NCBI GenBank assembly: GCA_965226025.1
Contig: CBDDCD010000002.1
Location: forward strand, 1,612,001 to 1,676,000
Length of the DNA: 64,000 bases
Origin: Moanibacter sp965226025
GTDB lineage: Bacteria > Verrucomicrobiota > Verrucomicrobiia > Opitutales > UBA2987
Reading direction: 5' to 3'
Of the stretch, positions 45,433 through 55,101 are shown one piece after another. Position 1 is the first letter of the stretch; the number at the start of each line of letters is the position of its first letter. The position numbers were made by a program, and so were the translations under genes. The notes beneath the pieces were generated by a model. It made no database searches. It was not told the DNA's origin and saw nothing but the letters and a program-made list of their open reading frames with translations.

Positions 45433-45450
45433 GCCCCGCGGAGCGGGGGC
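45433..45450. repeat. C-type hairpin between imuB and dnaE2
   Basis: GCCCCGC and GCGGGGGC form a GC-rich hairpin in the context ACCCACCCCGCC. It could weaken read-through from imuB into dnaE2. Confidence 0.45.
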
Positions 45451-45563
45451 ACCCCTCCAAGGAAGGGATGAGTGCCCAGCGGATGGTTGGGAATCAGATA
45501 ATCAGGGGTGGGACTTTCTTGGGGACGAATTACCGAGCTACATTCTAGAATCACGACTCTACG

Positions 45564-48500
45564 ATGACCTATATTGAGCTCCATGCTCGCAGTGCTTACA
45601 GTTTTCTACGGGGGGGATCGCGTCCCGAACACCTGGCGGAGGCGTGTGCAATAGCGGGCATTCCGGCGATGGCATTGTGTGACCGAGACGGGGTTTACGG
45701 GGCGCCGCGTTTTTACGGAGCGGCCCGGGAGCGTGGGATCAAGCCGATCGTGGGGAGTGAGCTGACGATGGATGATGAGAGCGTTCTGCCGGTTCTAGTC
45801 GAGACCCGTACCGGTTACCGCAATCTCTGTCGGCTCCTAACGCGCGCTCAGCTTCGCGCCGCCAAGGGCGAATCCCGCGTGCGTTGGGAAGAGTTGGGAC
45901 CTTTCTCCGAAGGGCTGATCGCCTTGACCGGAGATGAAGAGGGTCCGGTTTATCAAGCATGGCAAAGGGAGGGTTCTCAAGGTGCGGGAAAGGCTTTGGA
46001 GCGGCTGGGTTCGCTTTTCCCCGGCGATCGGCTCTATCTGGAGGTTCAGAGGCATCGCATTCGCGGAGAGTCGAGTTGGCTGAATCTGCAGTTTGACTTG
46101 GCGGAATCGTTTCGCCTGCCCTTACTGGCAACGAATGGGGTCTCCTATGCGGCACCCTCCCGCCGACAGGTACAGGACGTTTTCACCTGCCTACGACACA
46201 AGACTCATCTTGATGCGGCGGGCAAGCTCTTGAGCAGAAACAGCGAGCGATATGTCAAGGGGGCGAAGGCCATGGCGGAGCTCTTCCGGGACCGACCCGA
46301 AGCGATCGAGAACACGGTCCGTCTGGCGGACCGGCTGGAGTTCACTCTTGAGAATCTGGGCTATGAGTTTCCCCGCTATCCGGTGCCGGAGGGGGAGACG
46401 ATCGACACCTTCCTGCGCAAGATCACGTGGTTTGGAGCGGAGCAGCGCTACGGAAGTCTGACCCCGAAGATCCGCTCCCAAGTTGAGCACGAATTAAAAC
46501 TGATCGCGAAATTGGGGTTCAGCGGATACTTCCTCATTGTCTGGGACCTGGTTAACTACTGTCGCGAGAGCCGTATCATGGTGCAGGGGCGAGGAAGCGC
46601 GGCCAACAGCGCGGTTTGCTACAGCCTCGGTATCACGGCGGCGGATCCGATCGGCGGCAAGCTGCTCTTTGAGCGGTTTCTGAGCGAGGGGCGAAAGAGT
46701 TGGCCTGACATCGATCTCGATCTGCCGAGCGGCGATCGCCGGGAGGCGGTGATCCAGGAAGTCTATCGCCGGTACGGCAAGCATGGGTCGGCCATGACTG
46801 CCAACGTGATCACCTACCGGGGCCGGAGCGCGGTGCGGGAGATCGGCAAGGCCCTCAATTTCCCCCAGGAGGCGATCAATCGTTTTGCCAGTCTTTTTTC
46901 CCACCGCGATTATCCCAACACGCTCGATCTTCGTGAGCAGCTGAGCCAGGCGGGCCTGGAAAAGACACATCCGCGAGCGCCGGCCATGGTCTCCCTCTAT
47001 CAGTCGATCTATGGATTGCCGCGGCATCTGGGACAGCATTCGGGAGGCATGATCATCTGCCAGGATGAGCTGGCCTCGATTGTGCCATTGGAGAATGCCT
47101 CTATGCCGGGACGGGTGGTGGCGCAGTGGGATAAAGAGGACTGCGAAGAAATGGGAATCATCAAGGTGGATCTTCTCGGTCTCGGCATGATGGCGGCGAT
47201 CCAGGATGCGCTGGAGCTGACCCGCCGGCGGGGCCGTCCGGTGGATCTCGCCCATATCCGCAAGGACGATCCGGTTACTTTTGAGCTTATCCAAAGAGCG
47301 GATACGATCGGCGTTTTCCAAATCGAGAGCCGGGCTCAGATTGCGACCCTTCCCCGGATGAAGCCGAAGACTTTTTACGATCTCGTTATCGAGGTGGCCA
47401 TCATCCGTCCCGGACCGATCCAGGGCAACATAGTGCACCCCTATCTCGACCGCCGGGCGGGACGCGCTCCCGTCGAGTATATCGACGAACGGCTGGAACC
47501 GGTCCTGGAGCGCACGCTGGGAGTCCCTCTGTTTCAGGAACAGATGCTCAAGATCGCCATGGTGATGGCGGATTTCTCCGGTTCGGAGGCGGAAGAGCTG
47601 CGCCGGGCCCTGAGCTTTCATCGATCGCAGGAGCGAATGGACAAAGTCCAGGTAAAGCTGCGCCGGGCGATGGAGCAGAAAAAGGTTCCACCGAAAGTCA
47701 TCGATCAAATCGTCTCCGCGGTCAGCTCCTTTGCCCTCTACGGATTTCCTGAATCGCACGCCATCAGTTTCGCCCTCCTCGCCTATGGGAGCGCCTATCT
47801 AAAGGCGCACTGCCCGGTGGAATTCTACGTATCGATTCTCAACAACCAGCCGATGGGATTTTATTCGCCTTCCACCCTGGTGCAGGATGCGAGACGCCAT
47901 GATATTCGGGTGCGGCCGGTCTGCGTGCAAAGATCCGACTGGCTCTGCACGGTGGAGAATGATTCTGAGATTCGAATCGGCTTCTGCCTGGTCAAAGGGG
48001 TGCGGAGTGATCCGGTCGAGGCGATGATGGCGGAACGGGGGAAGCAGCTCTTTTCTTCTCTGCGGGATTTTCGCAAGCGGACCCTGTTCAATGGAGACGA
48101 AATGCGGGTCCTAGCCACTACCGGCGCCTTGAACGCTTTTGCCGAGAATCGGCGCAAGGCCCTCTGGAAGGTGACTGAGCCATTCGATCGCGACGGGCTC
48201 TTCAGCAGCGTGGAAGATGGATCAGAGACACTGAGCCCTCTCCAGGTGATGACCTACATCGAGCGGCTGAAGGCGGATTATGAAGGGATCGGGCTCACGG
48301 TCGGTGCGCATCCGATGAGGTGGATGCGTCCGAACCTGAAGGATTGCTGGAGCGCGCAGGAACTGAAGCAGGGTCGCCATGGACTGCAGGTCAAGATCGC
48401 GGGTTGCGTCATCTGCCGCCAACGTCCGGAGACGGCGAAGGGTTTTCTTTTCATCAGCCTCGAGGATGAGACCGGAATCTCCAACAGTATCGTCCCTCCG

Positions 48501-48662
48501 GTTATTTTCGAGCGTAATCGCTTAACCATCATCCACGAACCGTATTTGATTATCGCCGGCCGTCTTCAGAACATGGATGGAGTGGCTTGCGTTAAAGCGG
48601 AGAGGTTCGAGGCCTTGATGGATCGGAATTTGCCGGAGGGGGCGTCCCACGATTTCCACTAG
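45564..48662 (+). CDS. dnaE2: error-prone DNA polymerase III alpha subunit DnaE2
   Basis: A 1032-residue C-family polymerase. The N-terminal PHP domain starts ELHARSAYSFLRGGSRPEHLAEACAIAGIPAMALCD. The palm carries PDIDLDLPSGDRREAVIQEVYRRYG with two catalytic Asp residues and ADTIGVFQIESRAQ; the fingers and (HhH)2 region (LYGFPESHAISFALLAYGSAYLKAHCP) and an OB-fold near 930-1000 follow. The length and the imuA-imuB context separate DnaE2 from replicative DnaE. The stop TAG adjoins a large hairpin. Confidence 0.96.
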   Translation: MTYIELHARSAYSFLRGGSRPEHLAEACAIAGIPAMALCDRDGVYGAPRFYGAARERGIKPIVGSELTMDDESVLPVLVETRTGYRNLCRLLTRAQLRAAKGESRVRWEELGPFSEGLIALTGDEEGPVYQAWQREGSQGAGKALERLGSLFPGDRLYLEVQRHRIRGESSWLNLQFDLAESFRLPLLATNGVSYAAPSRRQVQDVFTCLRHKTHLDAAGKLLSRNSERYVKGAKAMAELFRDRPEAIENTVRLADRLEFTLENLGYEFPRYPVPEGETIDTFLRKITWFGAEQRYGSLTPKIRSQVEHELKLIAKLGFSGYFLIVWDLVNYCRESRIMVQGRGSAANSAVCYSLGITAADPIGGKLLFERFLSEGRKSWPDIDLDLPSGDRREAVIQEVYRRYGKHGSAMTANVITYRGRSAVREIGKALNFPQEAINRFASLFSHRDYPNTLDLREQLSQAGLEKTHPRAPAMVSLYQSIYGLPRHLGQHSGGMIICQDELASIVPLENASMPGRVVAQWDKEDCEEMGIIKVDLLGLGMMAAIQDALELTRRRGRPVDLAHIRKDDPVTFELIQRADTIGVFQIESRAQIATLPRMKPKTFYDLVIEVAIIRPGPIQGNIVHPYLDRRAGRAPVEYIDERLEPVLERTLGVPLFQEQMLKIAMVMADFSGSEAEELRRALSFHRSQERMDKVQVKLRRAMEQKKVPPKVIDQIVSAVSSFALYGFPESHAISFALLAYGSAYLKAHCPVEFYVSILNNQPMGFYSPSTLVQDARRHDIRVRPVCVQRSDWLCTVENDSEIRIGFCLVKGVRSDPVEAMMAERGKQLFSSLRDFRKRTLFNGDEMRVLATTGALNAFAENRRKALWKVTEPFDRDGLFSSVEDGSETLSPLQVMTYIERLKADYEGIGLTVGAHPMRWMRPNLKDCWSAQELKQGRHGLQVKIAGCVICRQRPETAKGFLFISLEDETGISNSIVPPVIFERNRLTIIHEPYLIIAGRLQNMDGVACVKAERFEALMDRNLPEGASHDFH

Positions 48663-48749
48663 ATTCATGAGGGCGGGCGATCCGTCGGTTGGCGTTGTTG
48701 CTGGAATACAGGAAACGAAGGCCGACGGATCGCCCGCCCTCATGAATCT
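48661..48749. terminator. 28-bp perfect inverted repeat after dnaE2
   Basis: Arms at 48661-48688 (AGATTCATGAGGGCGGGCGA...) and 48722-48749 are perfect inverse complements, 33 bases apart. It begins inside the last codon area of dnaE2 and is probably a terminator or a fold-back repeat. Confidence 0.7.
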
Positions 48750-48828
48750 GAGTGATTGACTGCGTCAATCAGGGGGAGAGGTGGAGGGAGGGAGAATTGC
48801 CAGGACGGCGAGTGATGGAATGTCCGGG

Positions 48829-49551
48829 TTAGAAGTCCCAATCGGAGAGGTCGGAGCCGTACTGAGCGCTGGCTTCGCTGACGACGTTGCGGATGGCGTT
48901 GGCAGTTTTGGGGCCGATGCCTTCGATTTCCATGAGGGTCTCAGCATCGGCAGTGATGCATTTTTCGACGGTGCCGAATTCCTCGAGGAGAAGCTTGGCC
49001 CGATCTCTGCCGATGCCTGGAAGGCTTTGGAGAAGATGGAGCTGGCGGCCTGTTCTCGTTTTCGGAGTGTAGCGATTGGTGGCGAAAAGACCCTTTCGCA
49101 GGCGCTGCAGCTGATTCGCGGCGTAGACGAGGAGGCGAACTGTCTCCGCCTTATCCAGTGCCCGGATGACGGGAATGTTGAAGATCAGGGATAGGGAAAT
49201 GAGGGCGCCTTGCAAAGCTTCACGGGTCATTCCCATTTCGGAGATTTCGGCCCCTCTACCCTCGACAAGGAATGCGCATCGGTAGGGGGATTTCGTGAGT
49301 GCGGAGGCCTGCTTGAAGAGGCGGGTGTCGATGATGGAGAGGGCAAAGTCGGAGATAGTTTTGCGCTCGATCAAGACGCGACCATCGATCAGGTAGTCGC
49401 CGGAAGGAAGGCTCTGATAGGTAAGAGTGACGTGATCGATCGCCTCCAAGCGTTCAGGTATCCCGGAGGCTTTCTCGCGGTGGTCGGCAATGATTCGTAG
49501 GGCAGTTTCGGGTGAAGGGTAGGAAAGCGAATTTTCAGAGGAGTCTACCAT
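48829..49551 (-). CDS. ERCC4-type (XPF-family) nuclease with helix-hairpin-helix domain
   Basis: A 240-residue protein. Residues 17-150 form an ERCC4 nuclease domain with D23, GDY (51-53) and the core motif E62-R63-K64-TIS-D68. Two HhH motifs follow (LPGIGRDRAKLLLEEFG and IEGIGPKTANAIRNVVS), which bind structured DNA. The architecture matches XPF/Mus81-type or archaeal Hef nuclease halves; bacterial single-chain versions are uncharacterised. Its position next to an SOS polymerase cassette suggests a repair role. Confidence 0.85.
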   Translation of the reverse strand: MVDSSENSLSYPSPETALRIIADHREKASGIPERLEAIDHVTLTYQSLPSGDYLIDGRVLIERKTISDFALSIIDTRLFKQASALTKSPYRCAFLVEGRGAEISEMGMTREALQGALISLSLIFNIPVIRALDKAETVRLLVYAANQLQRLRKGLFATNRYTPKTRTGRQLHLLQSLPGIGRDRAKLLLEEFGTVEKCITADAETLMEIEGIGPKTANAIRNVVSEASAQYGSDLSDWDF

Positions 49552-49599
49552 CGGGTCGGTTCAATTTTGGGCAAAATTCGGCGGGATGCATTGTATTCT

Positions 49600-49629
49600 T
49601 TGACAGGTCGGTAGCTTTCTCGCCATAAT
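49600..49629 (+). promoter_or_regulatory. sigma70-type promoter
   Basis: TTGACA (49600-49605), an 18-base spacer and CATAAT (49624-49629). Transcription would begin near 49636, ahead of the small gene at 49680. Confidence 0.6.
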
Positions 49630-49679
49630 AGTATCTTGGCAGAAGCAAAGCAAGAATTGAGGAGAATAGAGACGCAAAC

Positions 49680-50138
49680 ATGAGCCGAGTAAAATTCCGA
49701 TCGCGGGTCAAACTCCCGAGCATCCACGATTGGCGGACAACGGACGCCCACGAGATTGAAAGGCGTCGAATGAGAGCGATGGAGGAGTATCGCAACCTTG
49801 AAAGTGTGCATGAACGGATCCGTCCCCACATGATACGACGCCGCAAAGCCGATGTGGAGATACGGGAATGCCCGAAACTGGATGAGTTGGCAAAGATCCT
49901 CGAGGAATCTCGGGACCCAATGCGGCAGGCTGTCCTCTTCTTCGGGCAGGCTCACGCCCTCGAGATCCGAATCCCTGAACCGGATTGCCCTGAAAAGGCG
50001 GTGGATCGGTGTTTGGCCGCGTCTTGGGGAGAGGCATATCCTAAGGTACGAGCGTTCGTGCAGTCGGCCGAACGCGGGGAGAGAGCTCTGCTGGAGGTGA
50101 TGGAAGTGTTAGGCGAGAAATCTCCTCGAGCAGGGTAG
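49680..50138 (+). CDS. small charged protein of unknown function
   Basis: A 152-residue, Arg/Glu-rich protein with no membrane segment. RIRPHMIRRRKADVEIRECPKLDELAKIL faintly recalls the RRxKxDV block of SNF2-family ATPases, but no other helicase motif is present, so this may be coincidence or a remnant. A good sigma70-type promoter (49600-49629) and GAGGAGA upstream support expression. It is divergent from the ERCC4 nuclease gene. Confidence 0.5.
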   Translation: MSRVKFRSRVKLPSIHDWRTTDAHEIERRRMRAMEEYRNLESVHERIRPHMIRRRKADVEIRECPKLDELAKILEESRDPMRQAVLFFGQAHALEIRIPEPDCPEKAVDRCLAASWGEAYPKVRAFVQSAERGERALLEVMEVLGEKSPRAG

Positions 50139-50390
50139 CTGCAACGAAAAGCGCGGAAGGGGAGAAACGGAGACGCGGAGACGGTGAGAGGAATGCTCGA
50201 CGGGTTGGAGAGAACTGCGGTTTCATTGGAGAGAGAGCTCCCAACGGAATGTGAACATCGAACATCGAACTCCCAACATCGAACGAAAGACCTTCGGCGA
50301 TCGAATTTCAGTCTCATTTTCTACCTGTGGAGCTTCGAATGCAGTCTTCTTACTAAACAGTTGGGAACTGCTCTTCACCGGAGTCAAAAG
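50139..50390. other. intergenic region downstream of the small charged gene
   Basis: No gene is supported. Contains a stretch near 50240-50290 with repeated GAACATCGAACATCGAAC-like words and, at 50302-50325, a sequence similar to the arm of the fold-back element at 9655-9822. Confidence 0.35.
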
Positions 50391-52409
50391 CTACTCTGAA
50401 TCTGGGATGTCGATGGCGGGATTGCGGGGAAAGAAATTGAATGGTTTCAATTCGAATTCGCCCCAAGCCAAGGGCATTATGGGCCAGTCCTCGCTTCGTA
50501 CGACGTGGTGGAATCCCAAGGTGTACCAGACTACGATGTCCGTATTGGCAATGGGACGATTCGCCTTGGTCTAGGTGGGGAGACCCTCACCTCCTCGGCT
50601 GCGCAGGGTATAGTCGCCGGCGGCGAAGCGTTCTTTCGTATTATAGGGTGTCACCCATAGGTGGTAATTCGTAAACCCGGCTCGTTTCTGAGGGAAGTCA
50701 TCGAGAGAGAGGAGGGGAAGCGCGTTGTCCCGAGGCTTGATCATGTAGCTGACTGGATATCCGACAGCGCTAAGAACATCAGGATTGATGACGCGCCAAA
50801 GGACGGGCCTCTCGAGGTTGATGCGGAGTTTCGCATCCGACTCAACGAGGGCGATCTCAGGACGCATGGTCCAGAGGCTGCGTCGGATTGAATCTTCGGG
50901 CAATACTCGCGTCTCAAGGTGACCTTTCTCGAAACTGTTCGAGTCCCCGTCGATGTCGAAATCGAGGCGAAAGGAGAAATAGTGGTCGTGGTTCACGGCG
51001 AGAAGATTTCTGTCAACCAATCGACCATAGGCGTCGGAGGAGAAAGTATCTTGCGATAGTGCTCCGGATGCTTCAACCGCTTTGACCGCGACCACACCGG
51101 TGGAGCCGACGGCAACGCGAATGGTGCCATTCTGTAGAAAGATCCAGTCAAAGATGTAGTCGTAGTTCCCCAGGGTGGCTATGGTACGGAGGACGAGTTC
51201 GCGGGACTTTCGGCTCTCTGTCCGATCCTTGGAGAAATTGTAGTGGCGCCAGGCGGGGTTTCCTGAAGTCCTTTCGAAGATTGCGAGGATGTTTTTGTAA
51301 ATAACGGGCTTTCCTTTGTCGTTGTGGAGGACGGCATCTTTGAGAGTGGCGAGCTCGGGGCAGTCGCGACCTCGCTCGATCGAGCTGAGGGAAAGTCCGA
51401 GTCCGTAGTCGCCAATATCAAAGTAGGTGCGCGATCGCCAGCTAGGGGAGGGGTCCATGTAGGGCACAAAAAGCTCGGAGAGAGAGGCTTCGTAGAGGAT
51501 TGAGCGTTGCTTGCCGGCGTCCTGATAGGAGATCAGGGGAAAGATCATTCCGAGGCGTGGATCGATGCGAAAATGGAAGCGCCAATGCTGCCAATGGATG
51601 AAGTTTCCTTCGATCCGATAGGAGGGACCCTCTTCCTGCTTTAGACTTATAGGAGTGGGAATTTCTCTCAACTCGCCGACTGATTCTTCATCATAATCCA
51701 CCGGGACGCCAGGGATAGGAACGGCACCCGTATCGATCAGCTCGACGACCTCTTTCTCGTCCAGATCCACGACGACGAAAACACCTTCAATGGGTCTTCC
51801 CCAGAAGTTCGATTCCCTTCGTTCATCGTAGCTGACGGCATGGATGAGTCGACGGGTGTCGGGCTCGGATTCGCCGGAGTGGCCGGCTGCGTAATGGATG
51901 TTGCGGATCTTTGTGTATGACCGGAAACCGCGTTTGCGCATGGCCTCCCGCCAGCGGGAATCGGATTTGATTATCTTATCGGCGAGGGCATACTCTTCGA
52001 CCAGGATTCTCGTCTGGGCTCCCGGCACGGGCTTCCACTCAAGGACCCGATTTTCGCCTATATCTACGGTGCCTTCATAGACTTTATTTTCGTCTCGCAC
52101 GACGACGGCTGCGATCCGCTGGATTGGTTCGCCGACTGACCATCGGTATACGGATTCCTTCGGGGGCTGTCCGCGGCTGATATAGACAAATTTCGTATTC
52201 CTTCGGGCATGGCCCGATTTTCGAAGAAACCTGGTTGTCCGAATGATTTCACAGGGGCCTAATGGATCCAGAGGGTGGGGCGCCGCATAGAGGTTTTCAG
52301 AGGATGTGAGTTGGCAAAAGGAGAGTATCGGAATTGAAAGCGTGACCAGCCGGGAGACCTTTCGAGAACCTTGGGGCATTTGCCTGTCGAACTTTGACGT
52401 TCTCAACAT
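50391..52409 (-). pseudogene. copper amine oxidase with in-frame TAG at codon 613
   Basis: A topaquinone-dependent amine oxidase oxidising a primary amine to aldehyde. The cofactor Tyr is Y416 in TLGNYDYIF, the catalytic base D331 in YFDIGDYG, and two copper ligands are H474 and H476 (VNHDHYFSF). The frame is interrupted by TAG at 50571-50573, but the expected C-terminus continues in the same frame for 59 codons: TKANRPIANTDIVVWYTLGFHHVVRSEDWPIMP and FELKPFNFFPRNPA, then a normal TAG. The conserved sequence is GLPxWT, so TGG (Trp) became TAG. The 612-residue product would lack the third copper ligand His (634 or 635). Read-through is possible but unproven. An N-terminal signal-like segment (about 20-42) suggests export. 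Confidence 0.85.
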
Positions 52410-52461
52410 CGCCGAGGTTCAGATAGACTGGAGAAGGGTGTAGATTTCGGTAAGGTTCATC

Positions 52462-52476
52462 CCGACAGATTCCTAG
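52462..52476 (-). repeat. family A repeat end
   Basis: On the minus strand CTAGGAATCTGTCGGG, 23 bases beyond the final stop of the ATPase gene and upstream of the amine oxidase gene. Confidence 0.65.
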
Positions 52477-52498
52477 ACTGGCAGGCCAGAACTTTGGG

Positions 52499-53701
52499 TT
52501 AAAGCAGTTGTGAGAGGAAGGTTCTCGCCGGCACGACGCAGGGCACTTCGAAAGCGAAGCAATCGATCTCTCGATAGGGCAGGTCGACTACGATCTGAAA
52601 GGCATGTTTGGCGGCGATCTGCCTCTGGAAGTAGGTGAGGTGTGGCGACAAATTGGTATCGCTCGTTTTCACCTATATTAAGATCCATGGAGAGTTATCT
52701 GCAGTCACCACAAAGTCGACCTCCCGTTTCTCTTTCGTCCTGATGAAATTGAGCCCGAAGACGCCAAGACCGGTATCATTCCAGCCCTCAACGACCTTCA
52801 GGAGGGAGCTGGCGACAAAGTTCTCGTTGCGCTTTCCGGGATCGGAAACGCCGGACCAATCAGTGACAAAAGCCTTAGGTTCCTTGGCAATAGATCGAGA
52901 GATGTTTTTCTTCCATGGTCGGAGCGTGAAACAAAATGAAAGCTGTTTCAGTAGCTCCATCCAACGTTGAACAGATTCGACCGAAGCCCTGATGGTTCTG
53001 GCAAATGAGGAGTAGTTGAGCAGGGATCCCGCATTCAGGAGGACGAGTTCCGCAAGGAGCTCGATTTTGGCTAAGGCAAAAGCTCCTCCCAGACTGCGAA
53101 TATCCTCCTGAAAGAGCCGATCCTGCCGCGCCCGGCTCCATTGGCGGTGAAACCGTGTGCTGGATTTTAGAAAGGGTTCCGGAAATCCGCCGAATTGCAA
53201 CAACGATTCCCATTCATCGTTATCGATTGGCCGCGGCTCTCGAATCGTTTTTCCTTCGAAATCCGACCATACCAGTTCGGCCACGGATATGGGAAACATC
53301 TGTAGATGAAAATAGCGACCAAGCAGGCTGTCGTCTCCCTTCCGAAAGGCATCCAGTCTGGCACTGCCGGTTACAAGGATCTTCCATCGTAGATGCGGGT
53401 GAAGGTCGAAGAATCCTTTCAGGAAGTTCTTCCAATCATCGTATTTGTGCAGCTCATCGAAAACCACCATCTGAGCGACTTCGTGGCCAATCATTCCCGA
53501 TAGATGCCGCTGGCCTTGCAGGATTGCAATTCGGTCTTCCTGAACGTCCCAGTCAAAATAGCGGTAGGCTTCTTCCTGTTGGAGAGACTTCGCTACGGTC
53601 GTTTTTCCGACTTGCCTGGGTCCGGAAATCAGAAGCATCTGTCTATTGCGTTCAAAGTGGTCCTGAATCATGCTGTCATAGATTCGCTCGATAGTGGCCA
53701 T
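52499..53701 (-). pseudogene. AAA ATPase of the AAA_14/DUF4143 type with in-frame TAG
   Basis: The N-terminal ATPase has Walker A GPRQVGKTT (27-35) and Walker B VVFDELHK; the DUF4143 C-terminal nuclease-like domain starts near 190. The frame stops at TAG 52673-52675 after VDFVVTADNSPWILI, but continues in the same frame for 57 codons (VKTSDTNLSPHLTYFQRQIAAKHAFQIVVDL...) to TAA 52499. The family has WxxIEVK(A/S)S at this place, so a Glu codon (GAG) seems to have become TAG. Without the tail the DUF4143 domain is incomplete. The family is of unclear function, often linked to toxin-like or defence contexts. Confidence 0.75.
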
Positions 53702-54053
53702 TATTCGATTTATCTTAAATTGGCCGCTACTGATCTACTTGTTGGATTGGCGGCGACGCAGACCCAGAGCTCATCAAGCGCGGTCGTGCGGTGTCGATTG
53801 CTTATGGATCGAGAATGCGGATTTCATCTTGTCGTCCGCTTTTCTCACAAATTCTCTGGCTGGCCGGTCGTGGCAAAATGTACACCTCGACGCTCCCCTG
53901 CTCGGTCGTCCCGAAAAGCGGGCTCGAAATCATGCCCCTCCTTCGCTTGCGAAGAATTGGAGGGTGTAGGCATTCCGCTAAGAGGAGAATCAACCTCAAA
54001 ACGAGTTTGACGATATCCAGTTGGACGGGCCCGACGTTTGAGGGAATCGGAAC
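53702..54053. other. intergenic region between ATPase and DNRLRE genes
   Basis: No supported gene. On the minus strand the frame after the DNRLRE stop stays open for about 87 codons (to 53802) without family resemblance; I treat it as non-coding. Confidence 0.35.
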
Positions 54054-55095
54054 CTAAGAATCGGGACCCGGTTTGGTGAAGAACTCCTCAGTCTCCAGGT
54101 TGACGAAATCCCGCGGATTGGAGGTCCCCTGAAAGTAGAATATAAACTGGCCAAGTTCGAAGGAAAAGATGGTGAGAGGGTTGAATGCGGAGGTGGTCCA
54201 CCAGAACTGATCGCAGATGAGATCGTAGAGGAAGACTTCTCCCACTTGGACGACGAAGACGAATTGCCAGCCGTGTTCAATGTGGAAAACCCAGGGGAAG
54301 AACTGCGGATTGTAAATCCCATACCAACTCGAGAAAAAGAACCCGCCTCCGAGGTCGACTCCTTCAAAGGGGTCAACAAAGCCGGACGGGGTGAATTCCA
54401 CCAACAGCATCGGTCGGTTGTTCATATTCGAGGCCTCCCTGCTATCGAACCATTTGATCGATTGGGAATTCTCCGGTCCGATCAGGATCCAGCCAAAATT
54501 GGTTCCTGGATTGTCCAGCCAATCTTGGACATCTGCTGCCATCCGAGCCGACATCCAACTCGACGTCGTATTAGGGTCGCCAACACTCGCTGTGGCCGAA
54601 AGTACTGCTACAAAATCGCCACCCACGCTGTTCCAGCTCTGAGTATTGAAAAAGGTCCGATTCCAGGTGGCATCTCCGGTTTGTGCCTGGCCTCCCTGAC
54701 CTAGGCTCTGTCCGATTCCGCCAGCGGTGGAAGCCCCCTCTCCCCAATCGCTGGTCAACTTGTGCAGTGAGAAATCGGTTGCCGAAGCACGGCTTTGATT
54801 CACTCTGAGAGTAAGAGTCACGCTATCAATTGTTGCGCCTTCCGGGATATCTGGGGGACCGACCGGAAAGGCCAGAAGGGCACGCCGGGAGCGATTCACT
54901 TGCTGTACCCTTCCCGCAAAAAAGTGCGGTCCCGGAACCATTGCTGGCACTGTTGTTATCAGAAAATATCGTGTTATCCTTGGAGGCCTCAAGGATCACC
55001 GTATCGGCGAGCGATCGAGACGCAAAAGGGAGTGCGATCGCGAGGAGAAAAAGAACAACGATGTGACGGAAGCGGGGATACTGTGTGATGTTCAT
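54054..55095 (-). pseudogene. secreted DNRLRE-domain protein, frameshifted
   Basis: ATG 55095 starts MNITQYPRFRHIVVLFLLAIALPFASRSLADTVILEASKDNTIF, a signal peptide plus the first strand of a DNRLRE domain. The frame is lost at a run of six As on the plus strand (54918-54923): one base fewer restores ...SNGSGTALFAGRVQQVNRSRRALLAF, and the rest of the domain (AGRVQQVNRSRRALLAFPV to RPMLLVEF) lies in the second frame. The C-terminal part (about 225-330) is aromatic-rich and unlike known domains. The start codon lies six bases from a long octamer repeat. Confidence 0.75.
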
Positions 55096-55101
55096 GGGAA
55101 G

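Noticed and set aside
46494..47759. Long minus-strand frame opposite dnaE2 (421 codons)
   Set aside because: A shadow of the strongly biased codons of dnaE2. It has no family resemblance or ribosome site. The same applies to the frames opposite gltB (22269-23498, 24333-25070, 25905-26675).
53155..53694. 179-codon plus-strand frame opposite the ATPase
   Set aside because: The minus strand encodes clear Walker A and B motifs over the same bases.
50391..53701. Genome-wide recoding of TAG as an amino acid
   Set aside because: Many intact genes in the window (gltB, recQ, serA, dnaE2, serC, sulP) end in TAG at the normal family length, and reading beyond them soon meets other stops. Two recent nonsense mutations are simpler.
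53802..54053. Continuation of the DNRLRE protein beyond its TAG
   Set aside because: The frame stays open for about 87 codons, but the sequence shows no conserved or secreted-protein character, so a third read-through case is not supported.
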